DNA of 8,458 nucleotides from Pseudomonadota bacterium (GTDB lineage Bacteria > Pseudomonadota > Alphaproteobacteria > Sphingomonadales > Sphingomonadaceae). The position numbers and the translations under genes were made by a program. The notes under the pieces were generated by a model. It made no database searches and was not told the DNA's origin. It worked only from the letters and a program-made list of their open reading frames with translations. The stretch is from the NCBI GenBank assembly GCA_023432995.1, contig JAEZES010000292.1, positions 1-8,458 on the forward strand, in the 5' to 3' direction. Of the stretch, positions 1-5,292 are shown piece after piece (the first letter of the stretch is position 1; each line of letters opens with the position of its first letter).

Positions 1-259
1 GGCTCTCCATCGCCGCGAGCGTGAAGCGCAGGGCGTCGGCGCCGTAGCGATCGACGAGGCCGAGGGGATCGACCGTATTCCCCTTGGACTTGGACATCTT
101 CTGCCCCTTGGCGTCGCGCACGAGGCCGTGGAGATAGAGCCGCTTCCAGGGGACATCCCCCATGAAGTGCATGCCCTGCATCGCCATGCGCGCATCCCAG
201 AAGAACAGGATGTCGAAGCCGGAGATGAGGAGGTCGTTGGGGTAGTGGCGTTCGAGCAA
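1..259 (-). CDS. valS: Valyl-tRNA synthetase fragment (second, diverged copy; partial at both ends)
   Basis: Read on the minus strand this encodes LLERHYPND, then the FDILFFWDARMAMQGMHF block, and the class I synthetase KMSKS signature at 86-100. It runs off the left edge at GADALRF..AAMES. It is the end of the ValS catalytic (Rossmann) domain, which joins valine to tRNA-Val in the cytoplasm. Over positions 1-250 it aligns without gaps to 382-631 of the other strand: I count 38 base differences in 250 (about 85% identity) and 9 residue differences in 83. Most changes are at third codon positions, so both copies diverged while coding. Codon choice differs from the plus-strand copy: CTC for 8 of 10 leucines, and more GAT, TAT, AAT and GGG. 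Homology stops just past LLER at a GC-rich palindrome. The N-terminal two thirds of ValS, including the HIGH motif, is absent. The frame stays open across the spacer but without recognisable ValS sequence or an ATG. It could belong to a different genome than the rest of the window. Confidence 0.85.
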   Translation of the reverse strand, partial: MLERHYPNDLLISGFDILFFWDARMAMQGMHFMGDVPWKRLYLHGLVRDAKGQKMSKSKGNTVDPLGLVDRYGADALRFTLAAMES

Positions 260-263
260 ATCC

Positions 264-283
264 CCCTCCCGATTGCCGGAGGG
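264..283. repeat. GC-rich palindromic repeat unit, left copy
   Basis: CCCTCC (264-269) and GGAGGG (278-283) form a 6-bp perfect stem with an 8-nt loop. It sits immediately upstream of LLERHYPND in the minus-strand valS fragment. Read on that strand, GGGAGGGGGA is followed closely by TTGCTCG, as in the right-hand copy. This suggests the same interspersed repeat family; such CCCTCC-N-GGAGGG palindromes are, to my knowledge, common between genes of sphingomonads. Confidence 0.6.
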
Positions 284-294
284 CTTAGGGGCGG

Positions 295-1566
295 ATGTGT
301 CTGCGGATGAAGCGCTGCCATCGGCTGGCCCACCCCCCGACCCCCTCCCCCGCGGGGAGGGGGAGCGAAAGCTTGCTCGCCCGCCACTACCCCAACGACC
401 TGCTGATCTCCGGCACCGACATCCTGTTCTTCTGGGACGCCCGCATGGCGATGCAGGGCATGCACTTCATGGGCGACGTCCCCTGGCGCCGGCTCTACCT
501 GCACGGCCTCGTGCGCGCCGCGGACGGGCAGAAGATGTCCAAGTCCAAGGGCAACGTGGTCGATCCGCTCGGCCTGATCGACAAGTACGGCGCCGACGCG
601 CTCAGGTTCTTCATGGCGGCGATGGAAAGCCAGGGCCGCGACGTGAAGATGGACGAGAGCCGCGTCGAGGGCTACCGCAACTTCGCGACAAAGCTCTGGA
701 ATGCCACGCGTTTCTGCCAGGCCAACGGGATCGGCGCGTCGCAGTCGGTCGCCGCCCCCGCAGCCACCCACGCGGTCAACAAGTGGATCGTCGGCGAAGT
801 CGTCGAGACCCTCGCCGAGCTCGACAAGGCGATGGCCGACTTGCGCTTCGACGCCGCCGCGCACGCGATCTACCAGTTCACCTGGGCGACCTTCTGCGAC
901 TGGTACCTCGAGCTGATCAAAGGGCAGATCGACGACGAGACCAAGGCGGTCGCCGGCTGGGTGCTCGACCAGATCCTCGTCATGCTGCACCCGTTCATGC
1001 CGTTCGTGACCGAGGAGCTGTGGCACGCGCAGGGCGGGCGGCCTTGCGAACTGATCGTGGCAAAGTGGCCGGAGCCCCAGGCTGCGGTCGATCCGGCCGC
1101 CAAGGCCGAGGTGGACTGGCTCGTCGCGCTGACCAGCGCGATCCGCGCCGCCAAGAACGAGCTCGGCATCGCGCCCGGCGCGAAGCTCGACGCATTCCTC
1201 GCCGACCCCTCGCCGGCCGCGCGCACCGCGATCGCGCGGAACGCTCCCGCCATCGAGCGCCTCGCGCGCCTGCCCTCGATCCGCTTCCAGCCGGCCCCTG
1301 CCGGCGCCGCGATGCAGGTCACGGCCGGCGACGACCTGATCGTCGTCCCGCTCGAAGGCGTGATCGACATCGCGGCGGAGAAAGCCCGCCTGGCCAAGGC
1401 GCTCGAGGTCGCGCGCAAGGAAGCGAAAGCGCTCGAAGGCCGCCTCGCCAACCCCAATTTCGTCGAGCGCGCCAAGCCCGAAGCGGTCGACAAGGCCCGC
1501 GCGGACCACGCCCACCACGCCGCCGAAGCCGAACGGCTCGAGGCGGCGCTGGCCAGGCTGGGGTGA
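295..1566 (+). CDS. valS: Valyl-tRNA synthetase, C-terminal part (N-terminus missing)
   Basis: This is the C-terminal portion of ValS, the cytoplasmic enzyme that charges tRNA-Val. Recognisable homology begins at about 373 (LLARHYPND) and runs to the TGA at 1564-1566, about 397 residues, whereas a full ValS has roughly 850-950. In order it holds the end of the catalytic domain with DILFFWDARMAMQG and the KMSKS loop at 532-546. The helical anticodon-binding domain follows at about 640-1060, with WYLELIKGQ and MLHPFMPFVTEELW. Last comes the C-terminal coiled coil that contacts tRNA, about 1351-1563, rich in Ala, Lys, Glu and Arg. The first ATG in frame is at 295, but codons 295-372 encode a Pro/Arg-rich peptide from a hairpin repeat, and an in-frame TAG lies at 286-288. 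The ORF is therefore not an intact gene: the HIGH motif and the editing domain are missing. valS is essential, so an intact copy must exist elsewhere, or this stretch is a misjoin. The PEP-CTERM gene converges on it with a 55-bp gap. Confidence 0.9.
   Translation: MCLRMKRCHRLAHPPTPSPAGRGSESLLARHYPNDLLISGTDILFFWDARMAMQGMHFMGDVPWRRLYLHGLVRAADGQKMSKSKGNVVDPLGLIDKYGADALRFFMAAMESQGRDVKMDESRVEGYRNFATKLWNATRFCQANGIGASQSVAAPAATHAVNKWIVGEVVETLAELDKAMADLRFDAAAHAIYQFTWATFCDWYLELIKGQIDDETKAVAGWVLDQILVMLHPFMPFVTEELWHAQGGRPCELIVAKWPEPQAAVDPAAKAEVDWLVALTSAIRAAKNELGIAPGAKLDAFLADPSPAARTAIARNAPAIERLARLPSIRFQPAPAGAAMQVTAGDDLIVVPLEGVIDIAAEKARLAKALEVARKEAKALEGRLANPNFVERAKPEAVDKARADHAHHAAEAERLEAALARLG
341..363. 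repeat. GC-rich palindromic repeat unit, right copy (very strong hairpin)
   Basis: A 10-bp perfect stem (341-350 with 354-363) closes a 3-nt CGC loop. It is followed by AGCGAAAGC and then TTGCTCG, the first codons with ValS homology. In the valS frame the element would encode a TPSPAGRGSES-like peptide. The stem is strong enough to stall polymerases or confuse assembly, which matters for the inverted junction around it. Confidence 0.7.
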
Positions 1567-1570
1567 CTAG

Positions 1571-1606
1571 GCCGGCGACTACAGCCAGCCTGCTTGGTCT
1601 GCCGGC
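1571..1606. terminator. Weak inverted repeat in the convergent valS/PEP-CTERM gap
   Basis: GCCGGC occurs at 1571-1576 and again at 1601-1606, with a short CCA/TGG pairing inside. It lies in the 55-bp gap between two converging stop codons, where a bidirectional terminator would be expected. No T-tract follows on either strand, so this is only a candidate. Confidence 0.25.
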
Positions 1607-1621
1607 GGGAGGACGGCGCCT

Positions 1622-2314
1622 CTAGACGAACGCCAGCAGGCGCCGGGCCTTTCGGCGCGACGAGCGCAGCAAAGCGCCGACCGCTCCGAAGCCGAGCAGG
1701 AGCATCGCCCAGGTCGAGGGCTCGGGAACCCCTCCGGTCACACGGCGCGTCGAGATCGCCCCGACCGCGTCGATATCGGCGCCGACGGTGCTTCCCGACT
1801 GGCCATCCTTGGTCGTGTCGTCGGTCAGGCGGACGAAGGCGAAACTCCAGTCCGGCCCATAGCCGAAGCTGTCGAGGTCGACCCCGGCGGTCGCGCCGCC
1901 GACCGCGCCCACCGACAGCCAGCTCAGGCCGTCAACACTGATGTCGACGAACATGTCCTCGATGTCGGGCCCGACTTCGAAGATCCACAGGTCCGCGGCA
2001 GCCGTGCCGCTGCCCGTGAGGAGGTTGTCGATGAATTGCACGACCAGGCTGCCGCCGTCGCCGAGACTGACGAATGAACAGGTCGCCTGCGAAGCGCAGG
2101 AGTTGACTCCGGCGTAGTTGGGTATGCCGAGGGCGTTGAAAGCGCCCTGATGCGGGGCGCTGGGCGCCGTCGTTCCGGGGGTGTAACTGACCACGCCATC
2201 GGCGAAGGACACCGCACCTTGCGGGAACTCGACGCCACCGAATTCGGTCGCGGACGCCGCGCACGGAAGAGCGATCAGACTCAGGCCAGCTAAGGCAATT
2301 CCCAAGTAACGCAT
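1622..2314 (-). CDS. PEP-CTERM sorting domain protein (secreted, exosortase substrate)
   Basis: A 230-residue exported protein. Residues 1-22 are a signal peptide (MRY, a hydrophobic stretch, then AASA). The mature part, about 23-190, is Gly/Asp/Ser-rich, predicted mostly beta, with one cysteine pair (C73, C79). It contains a block around 84-140 (LGDGGSL..., DLWIFEVGPDIEDMFVDI, SVDGLSW) resembling carbohydrate-binding-like beta-sandwich segments of other PEP-CTERM proteins. The C-terminus is a textbook sorting signal: VPEPS at 196-200, a hydrophobic helix (WAMLLLGFG) to about 216, then the basic cluster RSSRRKARR. By family knowledge, an exosortase cleaves near PEP and the protein is retained at or released from the envelope, often with exopolysaccharide. 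The start is well supported: GGGGAG lies 6 nt upstream of the ATG. No exosortase or polysaccharide gene is in the window. The exact role is unknown. Confidence 0.88.
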   Translation of the reverse strand: MRYLGIALAGLSLIALPCAASATEFGGVEFPQGAVSFADGVVSYTPGTTAPSAPHQGAFNALGIPNYAGVNSCASQATCSFVSLGDGGSLVVQFIDNLLTGSGTAAADLWIFEVGPDIEDMFVDISVDGLSWLSVGAVGGATAGVDLDSFGYGPDWSFAFVRLTDDTTKDGQSGSTVGADIDAVGAISTRRVTGGVPEPSTWAMLLLGFGAVGALLRSSRRKARRLLAFV

Positions 2315-2417
2315 TGAATTCTCCCCATAATGCTGCGCCGGAAGTACTTTGATATGCTGCTTTCCCGAAGATCTTCTAGCCGCGAGCCAGCGGTCTTGCC
2401 GGCCACCACGCGCCGAG

Positions 2418-2445
2418 TGTTAAGTTCGATTCGGATTGTTAAGTT
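2418..2445. repeat. Direct repeat TGTTAAGTT x2 upstream of the PEP-CTERM gene
   Basis: TGTTAAGTT occurs at 2418-2426 and 2437-2445, 19 bp start to start, close to two helical turns. It lies about 105-130 bp upstream of the PEP-CTERM start codon. The spacing and AT-richness against a GC-rich background fit a tandem activator site, but the regulator is unknown. Confidence 0.4.
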
Positions 2446-2684
2446 ACATTCCGCCAACGCGCACGTCGATCCTTTTGACCGCGGTTTCGATCGCAGTCGC
2501 GCACTCGAGGCTCCGGGGGCGGGCATCTCTCACGCGCGGCATCCAGGCGCAGCCCGCGCAAAAACATCTTTCCTACACCCCCCCGTTTGTGGCTTACCCT
2601 GTCGGATGACGCCGATTCCCCGCCACGACCCGAACCGCTTGCCGTCGAGGCCGAGGTGTCGCCTGCCCCCCCTCGAAAGGAAAG

Positions 2685-2758
2685 CCTGTCACCCTCTAAC
2701 CCTCGCAGGTTTCCCAAGGTTTTTCCGTGCGATAAGTGTCACTCTTCTGAGTGACAGG
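2685..2758. promoter_or_regulatory. CCTGTCAC / GTGACAGG long-range inverted repeat upstream of queE
   Basis: CCTGTCAC at 2685-2692 is perfectly complementary to GTGACAGG at 2751-2758. The latter overlaps the right arm of the 2737-2756 palindrome, so in RNA the two pairings would be mutually exclusive. This could mean alternative leader structures or simply several copies of one protein-binding half-site. No preQ1 riboswitch consensus was recognised. Confidence 0.35.
2737..2756. promoter_or_regulatory. Perfect 20-bp palindrome upstream of queE (candidate operator)
   Basis: TGTCACTC (2737-2744) and GAGTGACA (2749-2756) flank TTCT, giving a perfect 8-bp inverted repeat. It is 49 bp upstream of the chosen queE ATG and directly after an AT-rich GATAAG. 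The symmetry and position suit a dimeric repressor site near a promoter. It has no T-tract, and no gene ends upstream in this direction, so it is unlikely to be a terminator. Confidence 0.45.
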
Positions 2759-2805
2759 GTGTCGCTTGTGTCGCCCGGAATGTGCCCCGTTCCGGCGGCG
2801 GTGCG

Positions 2806-3561
2806 ATGCTAGTCCTCGCCACGACGACACCCGGCGAACCGGGCAGCGAAGCACCGGCGGAGCCGGAGATCTTCGCCTCGCTGCAGGGCGAGGGCCCGTC
2901 GGCCGGCAAGCCGTGCGCGTTCGTGCGCCTGTCGCGCTGCAATCTCGCCTGCGTCTGGTGCGACACGGCCTACACCTGGCGCTTCGAGGGCGACAATCGC
3001 CCGCACCGCAACGGAATCGCCTACGCGCGCGCCGCCAACCAGGTCACGCTCGCCGAGGACGACGTGGCGCAACGCATCGCCGCGCTCGGCAAGCCGCGGC
3101 TGGTGGTGACCGGCGGCGAGCCGCTGCTGCAGGGCGCGGCGCTCGCGCGCATGCTCGCGCTGCTTCCCGGCATGGCGGTCGAGGTCGAGACCAACGGCAC
3201 CGTCGCCCCGCCGCCCGCTCTCGACGCGCTGGTGCAGCAGTACACCGTCAGCCCCAAGCTCGCTCACTCGGGCAACGCGGCCGGGCTCGCGCTGGTCCCC
3301 GAGCGACTCGCCCAGTGGGCGCAGGAGCCGCGCGCGGTCTTCAAGTTCGTCGTCGCCGAGCCCGCCGACGTTGAGGAAGTCCTTGCCCTCGCCGAGCGGC
3401 ACACGATCCCGCCCGAGCGCCTCTGGCTGATGGCCGAGGGCACCGACACGGCGGTTCTCGCCGCGCGCGAACGCTGGCTTGCACAGCTTTGCCTCGCCAA
3501 CAATTTGACTCTGTCCAAACGGTTGCACATCGAGCTTTACGGGGACACGCGGGGGACCTGA
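2806..3561 (+). CDS. queE: 7-carboxy-7-deazaguanine synthase QueE
   Basis: A radical-SAM enzyme of 251 residues. By family it rearranges 6-carboxy-5,6,7,8-tetrahydropterin to 7-carboxy-7-deazaguanine, the committed step to preQ0 and queuosine in tRNA. It acts in the cytoplasm and needs a 4Fe-4S cluster, SAM and Mg2+. EIFASLQGEGPSAG lies near residues 21-34. The cluster cysteines are C45, C49 and C52 (CNLACVWC, CxxxCxxC). The SAM-binding TGGEP is at 102-106, ETNGT at 129-133, and the C-terminal HIELYGD is typical of the family. Length is normal for the alphaproteobacterial type. I chose the ATG at 2806 because MLVLATTTPGEP matches the usual N-terminus; a GTG at 2782 would add 8 residues. Neither start has a strong ribosome-binding site. 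A short insertion (GSEAPAEP) follows TPGEP. The stop overlaps the MATE start codon. No other queuosine gene is visible. Confidence 0.93.
   Translation: MLVLATTTPGEPGSEAPAEPEIFASLQGEGPSAGKPCAFVRLSRCNLACVWCDTAYTWRFEGDNRPHRNGIAYARAANQVTLAEDDVAQRIAALGKPRLVVTGGEPLLQGAALARMLALLPGMAVEVETNGTVAPPPALDALVQQYTVSPKLAHSGNAAGLALVPERLAQWAQEPRAVFKFVVAEPADVEEVLALAERHTIPPERLWLMAEGTDTAVLAARERWLAQLCLANNLTLSKRLHIELYGDTRGT
3549..3555 (+). promoter_or_regulatory. Ribosome-binding site of the MATE gene inside the queE end
   Basis: The purine-rich GCGGGGGA stretch, ending 5 nt before the ATG at 3561, is a good Shine-Dalgarno match. It decides the MATE start in favour of 3561 over the upstream in-frame ATG at 3489, which would lie deep inside queE. 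Confidence 0.6.
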
Positions 3562-5009
3562 TGCGCTCGAAGCCACCTGTGATGCCCGGCGACCTCACCG
3601 AGGGTCCGGTGTTCCGCACGCTGATGATGTTCAGCATCCCGATGCTGCTCAGCAACATCCTGCAATCGCTGTCGGGCACGATCAACTCGATCTGGGTCGG
3701 CCGGCTGATCGGCGAGGACGCGCTGGCGGCGACCGCCAACGCCAACATCATCATGTTCCTCGTCGCCGGCGCCGCGTTCGGCTTCGGCATGGCGGCGACC
3801 GTGCAGATCGGCCAGCGCTTCGGCGCGCGCGACATCGCCGGCGCGCGCCGCACCTTCGGCACGGCGGCCGGGTTCTCCTCGGCGCTGATGGTCGCGATCG
3901 CCGCGCTCGGCTGGATCGGCGCCCCGGCGCTGCTGACCGTGCTTGAGACTCCGGGAAACGCCTACGGCCTCGCGCTGACCTACATCCGGCTGATGTTCCT
4001 CTCGATGCCGTTCATGATGGTCTCGGTGATCCTGACGATGGGGCTGCGCGGCACCGGCGACGCGCGGACGCCGCTGATCTTCATGCTCGTCACCGTGGTC
4101 ATCGACACCGTGCTCAACCCGCTGCTGATCGTCGGCGTCGGGCCGTTCCCGGCGCTCGGCATCGCCGGCTCGGCGATCTCGACGATCATCGCCAGCCTGG
4201 TCTCGTTCGTCGCCATGGTGATCTACGTCTACGCCCGCGACCTGCCACTGCGGTTGCGCGGGCCCGAGCTCCGCTACCTGCGCCCGCGCGGCGAGGAGCT
4301 CGGCTTCATCATCACCAAGGGCATCCCGATGGGCGCGCAGATGCTGGTGATGAGCGCCGCCGGGATCATCATGGTCGGGCTGGTCAACCGCGAGGGGCTG
4401 CTGATGACCGCCGCCTATGCGGCGGCCATGCAGCTGTTCACCTACCTGCAGATGCCGGCGATGGCGATCGGCGGGGCGGTCAGCGCGATGGCGGCGCAGT
4501 TCATCGGCGCGCGCAAGTGGGACCGGCTCGATCACATCACCAATGCCGGCGTGCTGATCAACTTCGCCATGACCGGCCTGCTGACCGTGCTGCTGATCGC
4601 CTTCGACCGCCCGCTGCTGGGGCTGTTTCTCGGCCCCGACAGCGCCGCGGTGCCGCTCGCCCGGCACATCCAGCTGCTCGCCGTGTGGAGCTTCATCCTG
4701 TTCGGCGTGGCGATGGTCTACTCGGCGACGATGCGCGCCGGTGGCGCGGTGTGGGCGCCGCTGGTGATCGTCGCCATCGCGCTCTACCCGGTCCGCCTCG
4801 GCTTTTACTGGCTGACATACGACTGGCTCGGCGCCGACGCTATCTGGGTTTCGTTCACCGTCGGCGCGGTCGCCGGCCTGGTGCTCGGCTGGTGGATCTA
4901 CCGCTACACCAACTGGCGCCGCGGCGCGCTCGCGGAAAGCCCCGAGGAAGCGCGCGAGCAGATCCAGGCCGACGGCGAGCCGGCCGGGCGCATGGTGCCG
5001 GACGTGTGA
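3561..5009 (+). CDS. MATE family efflux transporter
   Basis: A 482-residue inner-membrane protein of the multidrug and toxic compound extrusion family (NorM/DinF-like), which by family exports drugs or cationic compounds in exchange for Na+ or H+. About 12 hydrophobic helices in two related halves are visible, the first starting around residue 20 (MFSIPMLLSNILQSL). Family landmarks are GQRFGARD near 84-91, GLRGTGDARTPL at 161-172 after helix 4, and the second-half equivalents QFIGARKWD and YSATMRAGG. The cytoplasmic tail (about 453-482) is charged and Glu-rich. Length is typical. The ATG shares one base with the queE TGA (TGATG), implying translational coupling. A convergent small gene ends 6 bp after the stop. 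The transported substrate cannot be read from sequence. Confidence 0.92.
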   Translation: MRSKPPVMPGDLTEGPVFRTLMMFSIPMLLSNILQSLSGTINSIWVGRLIGEDALAATANANIIMFLVAGAAFGFGMAATVQIGQRFGARDIAGARRTFGTAAGFSSALMVAIAALGWIGAPALLTVLETPGNAYGLALTYIRLMFLSMPFMMVSVILTMGLRGTGDARTPLIFMLVTVVIDTVLNPLLIVGVGPFPALGIAGSAISTIIASLVSFVAMVIYVYARDLPLRLRGPELRYLRPRGEELGFIITKGIPMGAQMLVMSAAGIIMVGLVNREGLLMTAAYAAAMQLFTYLQMPAMAIGGAVSAMAAQFIGARKWDRLDHITNAGVLINFAMTGLLTVLLIAFDRPLLGLFLGPDSAAVPLARHIQLLAVWSFILFGVAMVYSATMRAGGAVWAPLVIVAIALYPVRLGFYWLTYDWLGADAIWVSFTVGAVAGLVLGWWIYRYTNWRRGALAESPEEAREQIQADGEPAGRMVPDV

Positions 5010-5015
5010 CTGGGC

Positions 5016-5216
5016 TTAGCGTCGCGCGGTCGACTTTTTGTCCCGAGGCACGATCGAACCGATGCGTTCGCCGTTGTGCAGCACGTCGCAGGTCGGGCAG
5101 TCGGGGCTGTCCTCCGCCCGCTGCAGGGCCGCCTGGTCGGATGTTGCGAGCACGTCCGTCTTCTTGAGCACGGTTCCGCCAGGCTCGGTCACCTTGTTGA
5201 TTCGATAGTGCTTCAT
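5016..5216 (-). CDS. Small hypothetical protein with CPTC motif
   Basis: A 66-residue protein, not assigned to a named family. It starts MKHYRINKV, has an acidic central part with a CxxC pair (C40, C43 in SPDCPTCDV), then HNGERIGSIVP and a basic tail (KKSTARR). There is no signal peptide or membrane segment, so it is probably cytosolic. One CxxC could bind half a metal site or be redox-active, but a complete zinc site would need two more ligands or a dimer. GGGAA about 6 nt upstream of the ATG is a plausible ribosome-binding site. It follows the HerA-like gene by 76 bp on the same strand and converges on the MATE gene, ending 6 bp from it. Small proteins of this layout occur in sphingomonads as hypothetical proteins (recollection, not searched). 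Coding status is likely but not certain. Confidence 0.65.
   Translation of the reverse strand: MKHYRINKVTEPGGTVLKKTDVLATSDQAALQRAEDSPDCPTCDVLHNGERIGSIVPRDKKSTARR
5021..5039 (+). terminator. Weak stem plus T5 after the MATE gene
   Basis: GTCG (5021-5024) and CGAC (5031-5034) flank a 6-nt loop and are followed by TTTTT (5035-5039), 12-30 nt past the MATE stop. The stem is only 4 bp. It lies within the C-terminal codons of the convergent small gene, so it is only a possible intrinsic terminator. Confidence 0.3.
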
Positions 5217-5292
5217 CTGCGTTCCCGGCCGTCAGTCGTCGGGCACCGATGTAGCACGGCCACGGACCCGCGCAACTTGCCGGAATGGCGCG

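Larger units (their letters stand above)
1..631. repeat. Diverged inverted repeat of a valS segment (arms 1-259 and 373-631)
   Basis: The left arm is the reverse complement of a homologous, non-identical copy of the right arm, without gaps. Position x in the right arm corresponds to 632-x in the left arm. The loop, 260-372, contains two GC-rich hairpins. The arms differ mainly at synonymous sites, so this is not a simple fold-back of one template; it joins two separate valS alleles. Both arms lose homology to ValS at the same codon, next to a palindrome. See the findings for interpretation. Confidence 0.9.
2315..2805. other. 491-bp intergenic region between divergent PEP-CTERM and queE genes
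   Basis: No convincing gene is seen here. ORFs through it have basic, low-complexity translations without recognisable domains. It should hold the promoters of both flanking genes. The left part (about 2330-2460) is less GC-rich than its surroundings and has a 9-bp direct repeat. The right part (about 2650-2780) has a perfect palindrome and repeated GTGTCRC motifs. I could not place a confident -35/-10 pair for either gene. There is a run of seven or more C at about 2577-2584. Confidence 0.6.

Noticed and set aside
1..631. Inverted repeat as the terminal inverted repeat of a transposon
   Set aside because: The arms are valS coding sequence with synonymous divergence, and the loop holds no transposase.
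273..1625. Plus-strand 450-residue ORF overlapping valS in another frame
   Set aside because: Arg/Pro/Gly-rich low-complexity translation, a product of high GC; the valS frame carries the conserved motifs.
2577..2780. preQ1 riboswitch controlling queE
   Set aside because: I could not find a preQ1 aptamer consensus; queE itself makes an intermediate, and the repeats seen look more like protein-binding sites.
2330..2812. Plus-strand 160-residue ORF in the intergenic region
   Set aside because: No ribosome-binding site, no domain, and it crosses the palindrome and the queE start; judged non-coding.
3537..4667. Minus-strand 376-residue ORF antisense to the MATE gene
   Set aside because: His/Arg/Gln-rich antisense shadow of a membrane protein gene; no recognisable family.
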